A program made the position numbers and the translations under genes. 44,733 nt of DNA from an uncultured Roseburia sp. (GTDB lineage Bacteria; Bacillota; Clostridia; Lachnospirales; Lachnospiraceae). Position 1 is the stretch's first letter. Each line of letters begins with the position of its first letter. The DNA lies in NCBI GenBank assembly GCA_947088675.1, contig CAMUHN010000018.1, positions 1 to 44,733 of the forward strand, given 5' to 3'. The notes beneath the pieces are model-generated. The model was not told the DNA's origin. It ran no database searches and saw nothing but the letters and a program-made list of their open reading frames with translations. Positions 7,200 through 15,126 of the stretch are shown here, in pieces.

Positions 7200-7400
7200 T
7201 TACTTGATTCCGTATTTGCGATTGAATTTATCAATACGACCGCGCGCCTGCGCCGCTTTCTGCTGGCCTGTATAGAACGGATGGCACTTTGAGCAGATTT
7301 CAACGTGGATATCTTTCTTTGTAGACCCCGTTACAAATGTATTGCCGCAGTTACAGGTCACTGTTGCCTGATAGTAATCCGGATGGATCTCTTTCTTCAT
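7200..7400 (-). CDS. rpmE: 50S ribosomal protein L31
   Basis: A 66-residue zinc-ribbon type L31, a large-subunit protein bridging to the small subunit. It starts [20 protein letters not shown] and contains a CxC and a [10 protein letters not shown] motif, so the zinc-binding (C+) form, which can serve as a zinc store. The ATG at 7400 is preceded by AGAGGTGATAATC; in-frame GTG at 7409 is part of that ribosome binding site. A good promoter lies at 7530-7558 and a structured 5' leader between them. Confidence 0.96.
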   Translation of the reverse strand: MKKEIHPDYYQATVTCNCGNTFVTGSTKKDIHVEICSKCHPFYTGQQKAAQARGRIDKFNRKYGIK

Positions 7401-7445
7401 GATTATCACCTCTTCATATTCTTATCGTTTTTCTAAGTACCCCGC

Positions 7446-7499
7446 CGGTCCCTTGCACCCGTATACCCGATCCGTATATGGCGCTTTCTGCAGGGGCCG
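7446..7499 (-). promoter_or_regulatory. Structured rpmE 5' leader, possible L31 autoregulatory element
   Basis: Read on the minus strand, the leader folds as CCCTGCA...TATAC(ggatcgg)GTATA...TGCAAGGG: an outer stem of 7-8 bp with a bulge and an inner 5-bp stem, followed by a GC-rich stretch before the ribosome binding site. Protein-binding leaders upstream of rpmE are known in several phyla (L31 leaders). Whether this one matches the Firmicutes consensus I cannot check here. Confidence 0.4.
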
Positions 7500-7529
7500 T
7501 AACTTTCCTGCCAAAATAACAGCTCATTT

Positions 7530-7558
7530 ATAATAGCATACCTGCATTGGAAATGCAA
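7530..7558 (-). promoter_or_regulatory. Sigma-A type promoter of rpmE
   Basis: On the minus strand TTGCAT, 17 bp, TATTAT. It lies about 18 bp beyond the stop of the LRR gene at 7576, so rpmE has its own promoter. The leader to the start codon is about 120 nt. Confidence 0.65.
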
Positions 7559-7575
7559 GGGGTTTTACGCACATT

Positions 7576-8436
7576 TTACATCGTCTTAATACGCATTGTT
7601 TTTTTCAGATAACCTGTCTGTTTATTCAGTTTTTTTGCGTATTTGGATTTATACTTTGCCGGAACTTTAAATACCGCTTTTTTGTCTATATTGCAGAAAG
7701 CGCCCCCGCCGAATTTTGGAACGGCGCCAAAAAACAGAATCTGCCGGAGTTTTTTACAGTTATCAAATGCAAGGTTTTTTATCTTTTTCACTTTGCCCGG
7801 TATCGATATTTTTTTCAGCTTACCGCAGTCCCAGAAACAGGCCGTCCCTATTTCTTTTAAATTGCTTTCTGCTTCAAATACAACCTCTTTTAATTCCCCG
7901 CACATTGCAAACGCCTCGCTGCCAAGAATCCTGACATTCCGCGGAATCACAATCTTTTCTATTCCGCTGTAATGAAAAGAATACTCCGGAATTTCCGTCA
8001 GACAATCCGGCAATTCTACTGTCTTTAAGTTCTTGCAGTCCATAAAAACGCCGACCCCCATCTTCTTCAGATTCTCCGGCAGAACTATTTTCTCTGCGGA
8101 ACACTTCAAAAAAGCATTATCCTTGATCTCAACAACAGAATCCGGCACAATAACCTCTTTGACCTGCTGCCAGTACCGCCATTCGAGGAAAACAGACGTG
8201 CCAATCACTTTGACCGGAATCCCGTCGATCTCTTCCGGCACTGCAGCAATACTGTCAATTCCGTCATAGGAAACAATTTCTATGCCGGCGCATTCCTCAT
8301 TATAGCAATACGTATAATCGTCATTGTGCATTGTCTGCTGTGCTTTCGTCTGTTCCGGACGCAGACAAAACAGGCAGACAGCAAAAAACGCGGTAATCCC
8401 TGCTCTTTTTGCACATTTACTGAAACTGAAATTCAT
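7576..8436 (-). CDS. Secreted BspA-like leucine-rich repeat protein (LRR_5), second of pair
   Basis: A 286-residue protein with a signal peptide (about 1-34: basic start, ITAFFAVCLFCL core, TKAQQ cleavage region). About seven LRR_5/BspA-type repeats follow, each of the form 'V..I...AF..C..LK.I.LP..L..I', residues ~45-255. The C-terminal end FKVPAKYKSKYAKKLNKQTG is the usual capping strand of this family. BspA-like proteins are extracellular, often adhesion-related. The start at 8436 follows AAGGGGAAGTT; the upstream extension is the intergenic and 3' part of the preceding LRR gene. It lies 35 bp behind its paralogue and probably forms one transcript with it. Confidence 0.85.
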   Translation of the reverse strand: MNFSFSKCAKRAGITAFFAVCLFCLRPEQTKAQQTMHNDDYTYCYNEECAGIEIVSYDGIDSIAAVPEEIDGIPVKVIGTSVFLEWRYWQQVKEVIVPDSVVEIKDNAFLKCSAEKIVLPENLKKMGVGVFMDCKNLKTVELPDCLTEIPEYSFHYSGIEKIVIPRNVRILGSEAFAMCGELKEVVFEAESNLKEIGTACFWDCGKLKKISIPGKVKKIKNLAFDNCKKLRQILFFGAVPKFGGGAFCNIDKKAVFKVPAKYKSKYAKKLNKQTGYLKKTMRIKTM

Positions 8437-8471
8437 AACTTCCCCTTTCCCGCGCAGCATTTCAATATTTC

Positions 8472-9467
8472 CTATATTGTGCGCAATTTCATTGTCTTTG
8501 CGCGAAACCCCGTTTTCGCGTTCAGCGCCTTTTTGTATTTGGTTTTGTATTTTGCCGGCACCCAAAAGACTGCTTTTTTATTGATATTGCGAAAAACATG
8601 TAACGAAAGTTCCGGCGCCTTTCCTGTAAATGTAATACGTTTTAGTTTTTTACATTCATCAAAAGTCCCTGTGTCTATTTTTCTGACGCCCTTTGGTATT
8701 GTAATTTCAGTCAGTGATATGCACTCGTCAAAACATCCGCCCAGCTCTTTCAATTTTGATTTTTTCCCAAACGTCACTTTCTTAAGTCCGATATCCATCG
8801 AAAAAGCGCTTCCTTCGATTATCTGCAGGCTGTCCGGCAGTTCCAGTTCTTTTAACCTCATGCACTGCGAAAATGCCTCCTGTCCTATTGTATTCAATTT
8901 AGAACCCTCTGCAAACACAACTCTCTCCAGATTATGACAAAGCATAAATGCGCCGCTGTTGATACAGGTTATATTTTCAGGAATTACAATCTGTACCAGA
9001 CCGCTGCTCTCAAACAACGAATCCGACAATTCCGTGAGGCTTTGCGGCAAATCTATGGTTTGCAGATTGTCGCACCCTGCAAGCGCAAAACGTTCAAACT
9101 TGCACAAATTCAAAGGAAGCTTTATACGTTCCATACTGCACCCTGCAAAAGCGCTCTCTTTGATCAGCGATACCGTATCCGGCAATCTCACATCTTTGAT
9201 GAAAGCAGCTTTCCATTTAAACGCATATTTCCCGATCACCCTGACCGGTTTGCCCTCGATTTCTTCCGGCACTGTCACGCTGCCGCCCTCTCCCCTGTAT
9301 TCGAGTATTTCTATCCCGTCATATTCGCTGCTGTCACAATAGATATAATTCTCATTCCGTTTCAGCTGTACTGCCTTTGTCTGCACCGGATACAGACAGG
9401 CTGCACAGCAAAACAACAATACTGCAAACAGCATCTGTACGTTACGCTTTTTTCTTTTTTCTGCCAT
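8472..9467 (-). CDS. Secreted BspA-like leucine-rich repeat protein (LRR_5), first of pair
   Basis: A 331-residue paralogue of the protein encoded at 7576-8436. The signal peptide has a KKRKK basic start, a VQMLFAVLLFCCAACLY core and a TKA cleavage site. LRR_5 repeats span about 60-300 and the end FWVPAKYKTKYKKALNAKTG closely matches the second protein. Both share the early motif 'YDGIEI..Y.G....VPEEI.G.PV.VIG'. The start could be 9467 (behind GAGGTGAGAGGA) or 9488 (behind GGAGG, spacing short); I prefer 9467. There are no LPXTG or membrane anchors, so the product is probably released or bound to the wall non-covalently. Confidence 0.85.
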   Translation of the reverse strand: MAEKRKKRNVQMLFAVLLFCCAACLYPVQTKAVQLKRNENYIYCDSSEYDGIEILEYRGEGGSVTVPEEIEGKPVRVIGKYAFKWKAAFIKDVRLPDTVSLIKESAFAGCSMERIKLPLNLCKFERFALAGCDNLQTIDLPQSLTELSDSLFESSGLVQIVIPENITCINSGAFMLCHNLERVVFAEGSKLNTIGQEAFSQCMRLKELELPDSLQIIEGSAFSMDIGLKKVTFGKKSKLKELGGCFDECISLTEITIPKGVRKIDTGTFDECKKLKRITFTGKAPELSLHVFRNINKKAVFWVPAKYKTKYKKALNAKTGFRAKTMKLRTI

Positions 9468-9566
9468 TCCTCTCACCTCTCTTATCATTGCCTCCCAAAA
9501 TTGACCGCCTCAATACTGTCCTGGCCGGAAAACCGGATTTGCGGTTTAATTGCCGCCACTGCATAA

Positions 9567-9818
9567 TCAGGTATCGCCTGCCTTTTCCTTTAAACACCGT
9601 TCCAACGCCTTTCTCGCCGTATTCCCTGCACACAGAAACCGGTTTGAATTATCCGGATCCGGCCCCACAGGCAGTTCACGCTCGTCTGCCCATGCATTGG
9701 TATCATGATCCAGATACAGCAGGCTTTTGTCCGGCATGACATAATAACAATCTGTTCTTACTGTTATCCTACCACACTTTATCGTGCAAAACAATCTAAG
9801 CATGTAATAATATCGCAT
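9567..9818 (-). CDS. Hypothetical 83-aa protein
   Basis: A single open frame from an ATG at 9818, behind GGAAG, with no family that I recognise. The sequence has a hydrophobic/basic start (MRYYYMLRLFCTIKCGRITV), then YYVMPDKSLLYLDHDTNAW and an acidic middle, and a basic helix at the end (ARKALERCLKEKAGD). It lies upstream of the LRR pair, on the same strand, with about 100 bp between, and diverges from the acyltransferase at 9976. It may be a genuine small cytosolic protein; no motif supports a role. Confidence 0.45.
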   Translation of the reverse strand: MRYYYMLRLFCTIKCGRITVRTDCYYVMPDKSLLYLDHDTNAWADERELPVGPDPDNSNRFLCAGNTARKALERCLKEKAGDT

Positions 9819-9867
9819 CTTTATTCTTCCAATTTTTCTTTGAAAGATATTTATATGTGTTCATTTG

Positions 9868-9876
9868 TGCTATAAT
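9868..9876 (+). promoter_or_regulatory. Extended -10 promoter of the acyltransferase gene
   Basis: TGCTATAAT at 9868-9876 is a full extended -10 element. No convincing -35 sits 17 bp upstream, which extended -10 promoters tolerate. It gives a leader of about 95 nt to the ATG at 9976. Confidence 0.5.
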
Positions 9877-9975
9877 AGAACAGCTGATATCTCTCTTAAA
9901 AATCATCAAATCACAATCGGGATTTATCGACGAATGCATAGAGAGAAAATTTAAATCACAGGGAGCAGTGACAGA

Positions 9976-11052
9976 ATGAAGAGAAAATATTTTATAGATA
10001 ATTTAAGATGGATGGCAATCCTGCTGCTATTTCCGTTCCATGCCTCCCAAATTTGGAGCGGAGGCGAATACGGCGGCTTTTATATCTGGTCGCACACAAA
10101 TACGGCGCTCTATTTATTTTCTACTGCGGTGTATCCATGGTATATGACCCTTTTATTTGTAATTGCAGGCATAAGCTTTAAGTACTCGCTCCAGATCAGG
10201 ACAAACAGACAGTTTATCGTAGAACGAATAAAAAAACTTCTTATTCCGTTTTTATTTGGATTACTTGTGCCTGTTCCTGTCATGACCTATACCGCAGAAG
10301 TTTTTTTTAACGGTTATACAGGCTCCTGGCTGCAGCAATATATCCTGTTTTTCACGAAAGAAACGGATCTTACAGGATATCGCGGAGGGTTCACGCCCGC
10401 ACACCTTTGGTTTCTGCTGTATTTGTTTGTTATTTCATTGACAGCGGTTTTCCTTGTTCTTCTGCAAAAAAAATATCTGCCTGAATTTAAAGTTGACAAT
10501 TTACCGTATCTGTGCATTATTTTTTTGTTTGTTCCGGAATGGCTGTGTCTGTATATTTTAAATATAGGCGGAAAAAGTCTGGGGCAGTTCTTTCTGTTAT
10601 TTCTGTTCGGTTACTATATTGTTTCGGAGGAAAGTTTTCTAAAAAAAATACAGCGGTGCAGATTTGCAAGCCTTGTACTGTTTCTGCTTTCAGGCAGTCT
10701 CTACACTTACCTGTACTGTCTGGAAAATATCCGAAACATATGGATGGACGGACTTTACATATTTTACGGATGGATGGGAATTATCACCCTGATCGGCACG
10801 GGGCAGGCAAAGCTGAATTTTCACAATCGGATCAGCGATTATCTGGCACATGCCTCCTTTCCTGTTTATATCATTCATATGCCAGTTCTGGTCGTGACAG
10901 GATTTTTTGTATTGAAACTGCCCATTGGCGTTGCCGGACAATTCTCGTTGATTCTGCTGCTCTCATTTGCCGCAACATTTTTCATCTACGAAATTATGAA
11001 GAGGATTCCGGTCTTACGATTTTTTTTCGGAATCACGAAGAAGAAATCTTAA
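9976..11052 (+). CDS. Membrane acyltransferase (acyltransferase 3 family)
   Basis: A 358-residue polytopic protein with about ten hydrophobic segments. The N-terminus YFIDNLRWMAILLLFPFHAS carries the Arg...His pair (R11, H22) of acyltransferase-3 (PF01757) enzymes, which transfer acyl groups from cytoplasmic donors to surface sugars or lipids. A second family feature, the late 'S.PVYI.H.PV' segment, reads SFPVYIIHMPVLVVTG near residue 300. The start has a GGGAGCAG upstream. The gene is alone on the plus strand between rho and the small ORF. Substrate unknown; a role in modifying the surface glycan encoded further right is possible but not shown. Confidence 0.85.
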   Translation: MKRKYFIDNLRWMAILLLFPFHASQIWSGGEYGGFYIWSHTNTALYLFSTAVYPWYMTLLFVIAGISFKYSLQIRTNRQFIVERIKKLLIPFLFGLLVPVPVMTYTAEVFFNGYTGSWLQQYILFFTKETDLTGYRGGFTPAHLWFLLYLFVISLTAVFLVLLQKKYLPEFKVDNLPYLCIIFLFVPEWLCLYILNIGGKSLGQFFLLFLFGYYIVSEESFLKKIQRCRFASLVLFLLSGSLYTYLYCLENIRNIWMDGLYIFYGWMGIITLIGTGQAKLNFHNRISDYLAHASFPVYIIHMPVLVVTGFFVLKLPIGVAGQFSLILLLSFAATFFIYEIMKRIPVLRFFFGITKKKS

Positions 11053-11070
11053 ATCTTTGAATGATCCGTT

Positions 11071-11120
11071 GCGCCGCATTCACTGTGTTTCTTCCGGTGA
11101 CAATGCCATTACTGCGGCGC
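11071..11120. terminator. GC-rich stem-loop between convergent acyltransferase and rho
   Basis: GCGCCGCA (11071-11078) pairs perfectly with TGCGGCGC (11113-11120). No strong T-run follows on either strand. It lies between two convergent stop codons, so a bidirectional terminator is plausible though weak. Confidence 0.4.
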
Positions 11121-11132
11121 AGTTAAAACCTG

Positions 11133-12893
11133 CTATAAGATCCGATTTTTCTTGACCATTCCGATGTACTCGCGATTTGTTCTTGTACGCGCAAACATAT
11201 TTAAAATGTTTTCCACCGCGTCGTCGGTGCGCATCCCGTTGATCGCCTTGCGCATAATATCTACCGCTTCCCTTTCCTCTGCATTTAAGAGCAGGTCCTC
11301 GCGCCTTGTGCCTGACTTTACGATATCAATTGCCGGGAAAACGCGTTTCTCAGAAAGTTTGCGGTCAAGCACAAGCTCCATATTGCCGGTGCCCTTAAAT
11401 TCCTCAAATACAACATCGTCCATCTTGCTTCCGGTATCGACAAGCGCAGTCGCTAAAATCGTCAGACTGCCTCCCTCCCGCATTTTGCGCGCCGCGCCGA
11501 AAAATCGTTTGGGCATATGAAGCGCTGCCGGGTCAAGACCGCCGGATAAAGTACGGCCGCTTGGCGGCACGATCAGATTGTAGGCTCTTGCAAGCCTTGT
11601 GATACTGTCAAGCAGAATCATAACATCTCTGCCGTGCTCGACAAGGCGTTTTGCACGCTCAATGACCATTTCGGATACGCGCTTGTGGTGCTCCGGCAGC
11701 TCGTCAAAGGTGGAATAGATCACTTCGACATTCTTTCCTTCAATCGCTTCTTTGATATCAGTCACTTCCTCCGGACGCTCGTCAATTAACAGGATAATCA
11801 GATGCATATCCGGATTTCCTGTCGTTACTGATTTTGCGATTTCTTTCAACAGCGTTGTTTTCCCTGCTTTCGGCTGTGAGACAATCATGCCTCTCTGCCC
11901 TTTTCCGATCGGAGACACAAGGTCCACAATACGCATGGCGACGCTGCTGCCCGGGCGCTCCAATCGTATCCGCTCGTTTGGAAAAATCGGCGTTAAATCC
12001 TCAAAATTCTTTCTGCGCTGAATCACATTCGGCTGATAGCCGTTTACGGCTGTGACATACAATAGCGCTGCGAACTTCTCCTGCTGCGTCCGCACCCTCG
12101 TATTGCCGACAATGATATCACCTGTCTTCAGGCAGAATTTACGGATCTGTGTCGGCGACACATAGACGTCATTCTCACCCGGCAGGTAATTTGCACAGCG
12201 GATAAACCCGTATCCGTCTGGCATTACCTCCAGGATACCGTTGGCCGTCATCCCGCTGTCCAAATGCTCTAAAGATTCCTCGTCCGATCTTGCATAACGA
12301 TCCGCCTGCTGCTGTTCGGGGCGCTCCCGCGCCGCATCCGTACCGCCGCGCATTTCCGGCCGTTCCCTCTGCTCGGCGCGCCCTCTGTAGAGATCCGCGC
12401 CGTTTCGCATCTCTGTCCTCTCTCTTTGCGCATCTGCACCGCCCCGTGCAAATTCTGCGCGTTCTCTCTGCAAATCCGCGCCGTTTCGCATTGTTTCCGA
12501 CCGCTCTCTGTAATTTTCCACACTGTTTCTCGTTTCCGCATTTACGCGTCCTGCCTGCGACCGCTCTCTGTAATTTTCCGCATTCGTGCGCGTCTCCATT
12601 CGCTCCCTCGGAATTTCCGCATTCACGCGCGCTTCCATCCGTTCCCTGTCATTCTCTGTATTTCTTTGCTCTGTATCCATTCGCTCCGCTAATTGTTCTG
12701 TCTCTGCATCGGACGCGCTGTCAGACTCCCGCGGCGTCTGCTGCTCCTGTTTTTCCTGTTCCACACGCTCGTCTTCTTTTAACATTAATTCTACCAAATC
12801 GCTCTTTTTCATTGCGGAGACGCCTTTTAATCCGCGCGCCCTCGCAAGATCTTTTAACACTACAACTGAAAGACTTTCATATTTTTCTCTCAT
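11133..12893 (-). CDS. rho: Transcription termination factor Rho with long disordered linker
   Basis: Hexameric RNA helicase that terminates transcription. The order is: Rho N-terminal helix bundle (about 1-40), a 160-residue Arg/Glu/Asn-rich linker (42-205), the RNA-binding cold-shock-like domain (213-285), then the RecA-type ATPase with Walker A PKAGKTTL (near 343-350), Walker [10 protein letters not shown] and the Q/R loop [11 protein letters not shown]. The C-terminal half is highly conserved. The linker consists of imperfect repeats around '(N/R)AE..RER.E' and 'RNGAD..RER', which are intrinsically disordered by composition. The start at 12893 follows AGGAG with 7-nt spacing; an in-frame ATG 18 nt upstream lacks a site. 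Confidence 0.96.
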   Translation of the reverse strand: MREKYESLSVVVLKDLARARGLKGVSAMKKSDLVELMLKEDERVEQEKQEQQTPRESDSASDAETEQLAERMDTEQRNTENDRERMEARVNAEIPRERMETRTNAENYRERSQAGRVNAETRNSVENYRERSETMRNGADLQRERAEFARGGADAQRERTEMRNGADLYRGRAEQRERPEMRGGTDAARERPEQQQADRYARSDEESLEHLDSGMTANGILEVMPDGYGFIRCANYLPGENDVYVSPTQIRKFCLKTGDIIVGNTRVRTQQEKFAALLYVTAVNGYQPNVIQRRKNFEDLTPIFPNERIRLERPGSSVAMRIVDLVSPIGKGQRGMIVSQPKAGKTTLLKEIAKSVTTGNPDMHLIILLIDERPEEVTDIKEAIEGKNVEVIYSTFDELPEHHKRVSEMVIERAKRLVEHGRDVMILLDSITRLARAYNLIVPPSGRTLSGGLDPAALHMPKRFFGAARKMREGGSLTILATALVDTGSKMDDVVFEEFKGTGNMELVLDRKLSEKRVFPAIDIVKSGTRREDLLLNAEEREAVDIMRKAINGMRTDDAVENILNMFARTRTNREYIGMVKKNRIL

Positions 12894-12961
12894 CTGATGA
12901 CTCCTGTTCATTTTTTGTTCGGGATAACTGTCGATATGACAAGTGAACTTACGATACCTGT

Positions 12962-12978
12962 ATTATACACCTTTTTTT
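12962..12978 (-). promoter_or_regulatory. Promoter of rho
   Basis: On the minus strand an A7 run, GGTG and TATAAT. The -35 hexamer is poor at 17 bp. The A-run/GGTG/-10 arrangement is nearly identical to the gltB promoter at 21322-21350. Leader to the rho ATG is about 60 nt. Confidence 0.55.
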
Positions 12979-13001
12979 CAAAATAGGAAGCCCTAATTTG
13001 C

Positions 13002-13030
13002 TTGATTTGTAAAAATATTGGTGATATGAT
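13002..13030 (+). promoter_or_regulatory. Sigma-A type promoter of the malic enzyme gene
   Basis: TTGATT at 13002-13007, 17 bp, TATGAT at 13025-13030. It diverges from the rho promoter, with the two -10 elements about 60 bp apart. Confidence 0.65.
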
Positions 13031-13082
13031 AGGAAAAGCACAGAGAAATAAGAGCAAACAGAAAAAGGAAACGAGGTTATCT

Positions 13083-14240
13083 ATGGAACATCAGAATTTC
13101 GCCGAACAGGCGCTTGCCATGCATAAAAAATGGAACGGAAAATTAAGTACTGCCGCAAAATCAAAAGTCAGCTCGAGGGAAGATCTGGCCATCGCTTACA
13201 CGCCCGGTGTTGCCGAACCCTGCAAAGTGATTGCCAAAGATAAGGAGGCCGCCTATCACTATACAATAAAAGCGAATACCATCGCCGTCGTATCGGACGG
13301 AAGCGCCGTACTCGGCCTTGGCAATATCGGCCCCTATGCGGCTATGCCGGTGATGGAGGGAAAATGCGTCCTTTTTAAAGAATTCGGCGATGTCAACGCC
13401 GTACCAATCTGTCTCGACACACAGGATACCGAAGAAATCATTGCCACGATAAAAAATATCGCCCCCGCATTCGGAGGCATCAATCTGGAAGACATCTCGG
13501 CCCCGCGCTGCTTTGAAATCGAGGAACGATTAAAGGAAACGCTTGATATCCCCGTATTCCATGACGACCAGCACGGAACGGCCATCGTTGTTCTGGCCGG
13601 CATTATCAATGCACTGCGTGTCACCGGAAAGAAAAAAGAACAGTGTAAAGTCGTAGTCAACGGCGCAGGCTCGGCCGGAATCGCAATCACAAAACTTTTG
13701 CTCACCTACGGTTTTACCGATATCACGATGTGCGACAAAGACGGAATCCTGACAAAGGACAGCCGGAATCTAAACTGGATGCAGCAGAAAATGACAGAAT
13801 GCACAAATCCGTCCGGCAGACACGGCACTTTAGCCGACGCGTTCGTTGGCGCCGATATCTTTGTCGGCGTCTCGGCGCCCAATATTGTGACGCCGGATAT
13901 GGTTGCCTCGATGAACCGGGATTCGATCCTGTTTGCCATGGCAAATCCGGTTCCGGAAATCATGCCGGATCTGGCCAAAGCGGCGGGCGCGCGTATCGTC
14001 GGCACAGGGCGCAGCGATTTTCCAAACCAGGTCAACAATGTCATCGCATTCCCCGGTATTTTTAAAGGCGCTCTAGAAGGACGCGCGTCCCAGATCACCG
14101 AAAAAATGAAATTAGCGGCCGCAAATGCACTTGCAGACCTTGTGACGGACGATGAACTCTCGGATGACTTTATCATGCCGGAAGCGTTTGACCCAAGAGT
14201 TGCATCGGTTGTCAGCGAAGCCGTAAAATCCAATATTTAA
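13083..14240 (+). CDS. Malic enzyme (NAD(P)-dependent malate dehydrogenase, decarboxylating)
   Basis: Converts malate to pyruvate and CO2 with reduction of NAD(P). The 385-residue length is that of the short bacterial form without a phosphotransacetylase domain. Visible motifs: the catalytic-tyrosine region AIAYTPGVAEPC (near 37-48), the metal/substrate site FHDDQHGTAI (near 160) and the Rossmann loop VVNGAGSAGIAI (near 193). The conserved ANPVPEIMPD and GRSDFPNQVNN segments follow. I start at 13083, where a GAGG precedes the ATG and the family begins; the in-frame extension to 13002 overlaps the promoter. The DUF4364 gene follows after 23 bp, probably on the same transcript. Cofactor choice is not readable. 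Confidence 0.93.
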   Translation: MEHQNFAEQALAMHKKWNGKLSTAAKSKVSSREDLAIAYTPGVAEPCKVIAKDKEAAYHYTIKANTIAVVSDGSAVLGLGNIGPYAAMPVMEGKCVLFKEFGDVNAVPICLDTQDTEEIIATIKNIAPAFGGINLEDISAPRCFEIEERLKETLDIPVFHDDQHGTAIVVLAGIINALRVTGKKKEQCKVVVNGAGSAGIAITKLLLTYGFTDITMCDKDGILTKDSRNLNWMQQKMTECTNPSGRHGTLADAFVGADIFVGVSAPNIVTPDMVASMNRDSILFAMANPVPEIMPDLAKAAGARIVGTGRSDFPNQVNNVIAFPGIFKGALEGRASQITEKMKLAAANALADLVTDDELSDDFIMPEAFDPRVASVVSEAVKSNI

Positions 14241-14263
14241 GACAGAACGGAGCAGATTATTCT

Positions 14264-14779
14264 ATGGCAAATCCAGTTACCATATACAAACTTACCATAT
14301 TAAATTTGCTGGACAACGTGCATTTTCCACTGACTAACACACAGATTTCCGATTTTTTTCTGGAATACGGCTATACGGATTACTTCCATGTACAGCAGAC
14401 GATCCACGATTTGACGGAAGCAAATCTTCTGCGCGCCGGGGCTTTCCGAAACAGGACTCTGTATTATCTGACAGATTCCGGAAAAGAGACGCTCAACATG
14501 CTCTCCGAGAAACTGACCGACTCGATCCGGTCGGATACGGCTGCCTATCTCGCAAAAAACGGTACGGCAATGCGCCTTGCGAACACCCTGTTTTCTGATT
14601 ATACAAAAACACCGGAAAACGATTATGCGGTCCATCTGGAACTGGCCGAACACGGAAAAAGCAAAATTGACCTGACGCTCACCGTTGCAAAACAACGACA
14701 GGCAAAAGCCATCTGTGAAAACTGGGAAAAACAAAACGAGGCTGTCTATACTTATCTGATGGATCTTTTGATGAAGTAA
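14264..14779 (+). CDS. DUF4364 winged-helix protein
   Basis: A 171-residue protein of the DUF4364 family found in Clostridia. The N-terminal ~80 residues look like a winged helix (LTILNLLDNVHFPLTNTQIS, then a recognition-type helix and a YYLTDSGKETL wing), similar to PadR/MarR-type folds. The C-terminal half contains a mixed strand/helix region with 'Y.VHLEL.E.GKS.IDL.L.V' and ends in a helix. A DNA-binding role is inferred from the fold only. It follows malic enzyme closely with an ACGGAGCAG ribosome binding site. Confidence 0.8.
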   Translation: MANPVTIYKLTILNLLDNVHFPLTNTQISDFFLEYGYTDYFHVQQTIHDLTEANLLRAGAFRNRTLYYLTDSGKETLNMLSEKLTDSIRSDTAAYLAKNGTAMRLANTLFSDYTKTPENDYAVHLELAEHGKSKIDLTLTVAKQRQAKAICENWEKQNEAVYTYLMDLLMK

Positions 14780-14794
14780 AAACAGCCCCGGTAT

Positions 14795-15106
14795 TTAATT
14801 TCCAAACAGTCCGGACATTAAACCGTCAAAATCTTTCACACGGCCTGTGACCCCGTCAATCGCGTCAGAAAGTTCATCAACACTCTCCAGAAGGTTTTGT
14901 GTTGTCGAAACGGTATTGTTGATGCCGTCGATATCAATTTCTTCTATCTTTGCAGCAGTTTCATCCAAAACGGATGACATCTGCTGCAAAGAGCCTGCGA
15001 GCATCGCCATAATCGCAAACATCACTGCTACCAGAACGGCAAGCAGGCCGGTAATTATCTTCTGTATTTTTAATTGCTTTCTTGTTTCCTGTAATAAATC
15101 TTCCAC
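14795..15106 (-). CDS. Small membrane protein with coiled coil, after gltD
   Basis: A 103-residue protein with one membrane segment (about 20-42, IITGLLAVLVAVMFAIMAML) and a C-terminal coiled-coil-like helix rich in regularly spaced I, L, V and D/E, ending in MSGLFGN. It looks like short DUF948-type or chemoreceptor-stalk proteins, but I cannot assign a function. The start is taken as the GTG at 15106 behind GGAGGG; another GTG lies at 15118. It sits 20 bp after gltD on the same strand and is likely co-transcribed. Confidence 0.65.
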   Translation of the reverse strand: MEDLLQETRKQLKIQKIITGLLAVLVAVMFAIMAMLAGSLQQMSSVLDETAAKIEEIDIDGINNTVSTTQNLLESVDELSDAIDGVTGRVKDFDGLMSGLFGN

Positions 15107-15126
15107 GCTTCCCTCCACTGTTTTCG

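Noticed and set aside
12290-12946. Long plus-strand open frame of 218 codons opposite rho
   Set aside because: It is antisense to the Arg/Glu repeats of rho, rich in R, P, S, A and F as expected for the complement of that repeat, with no own start signals.
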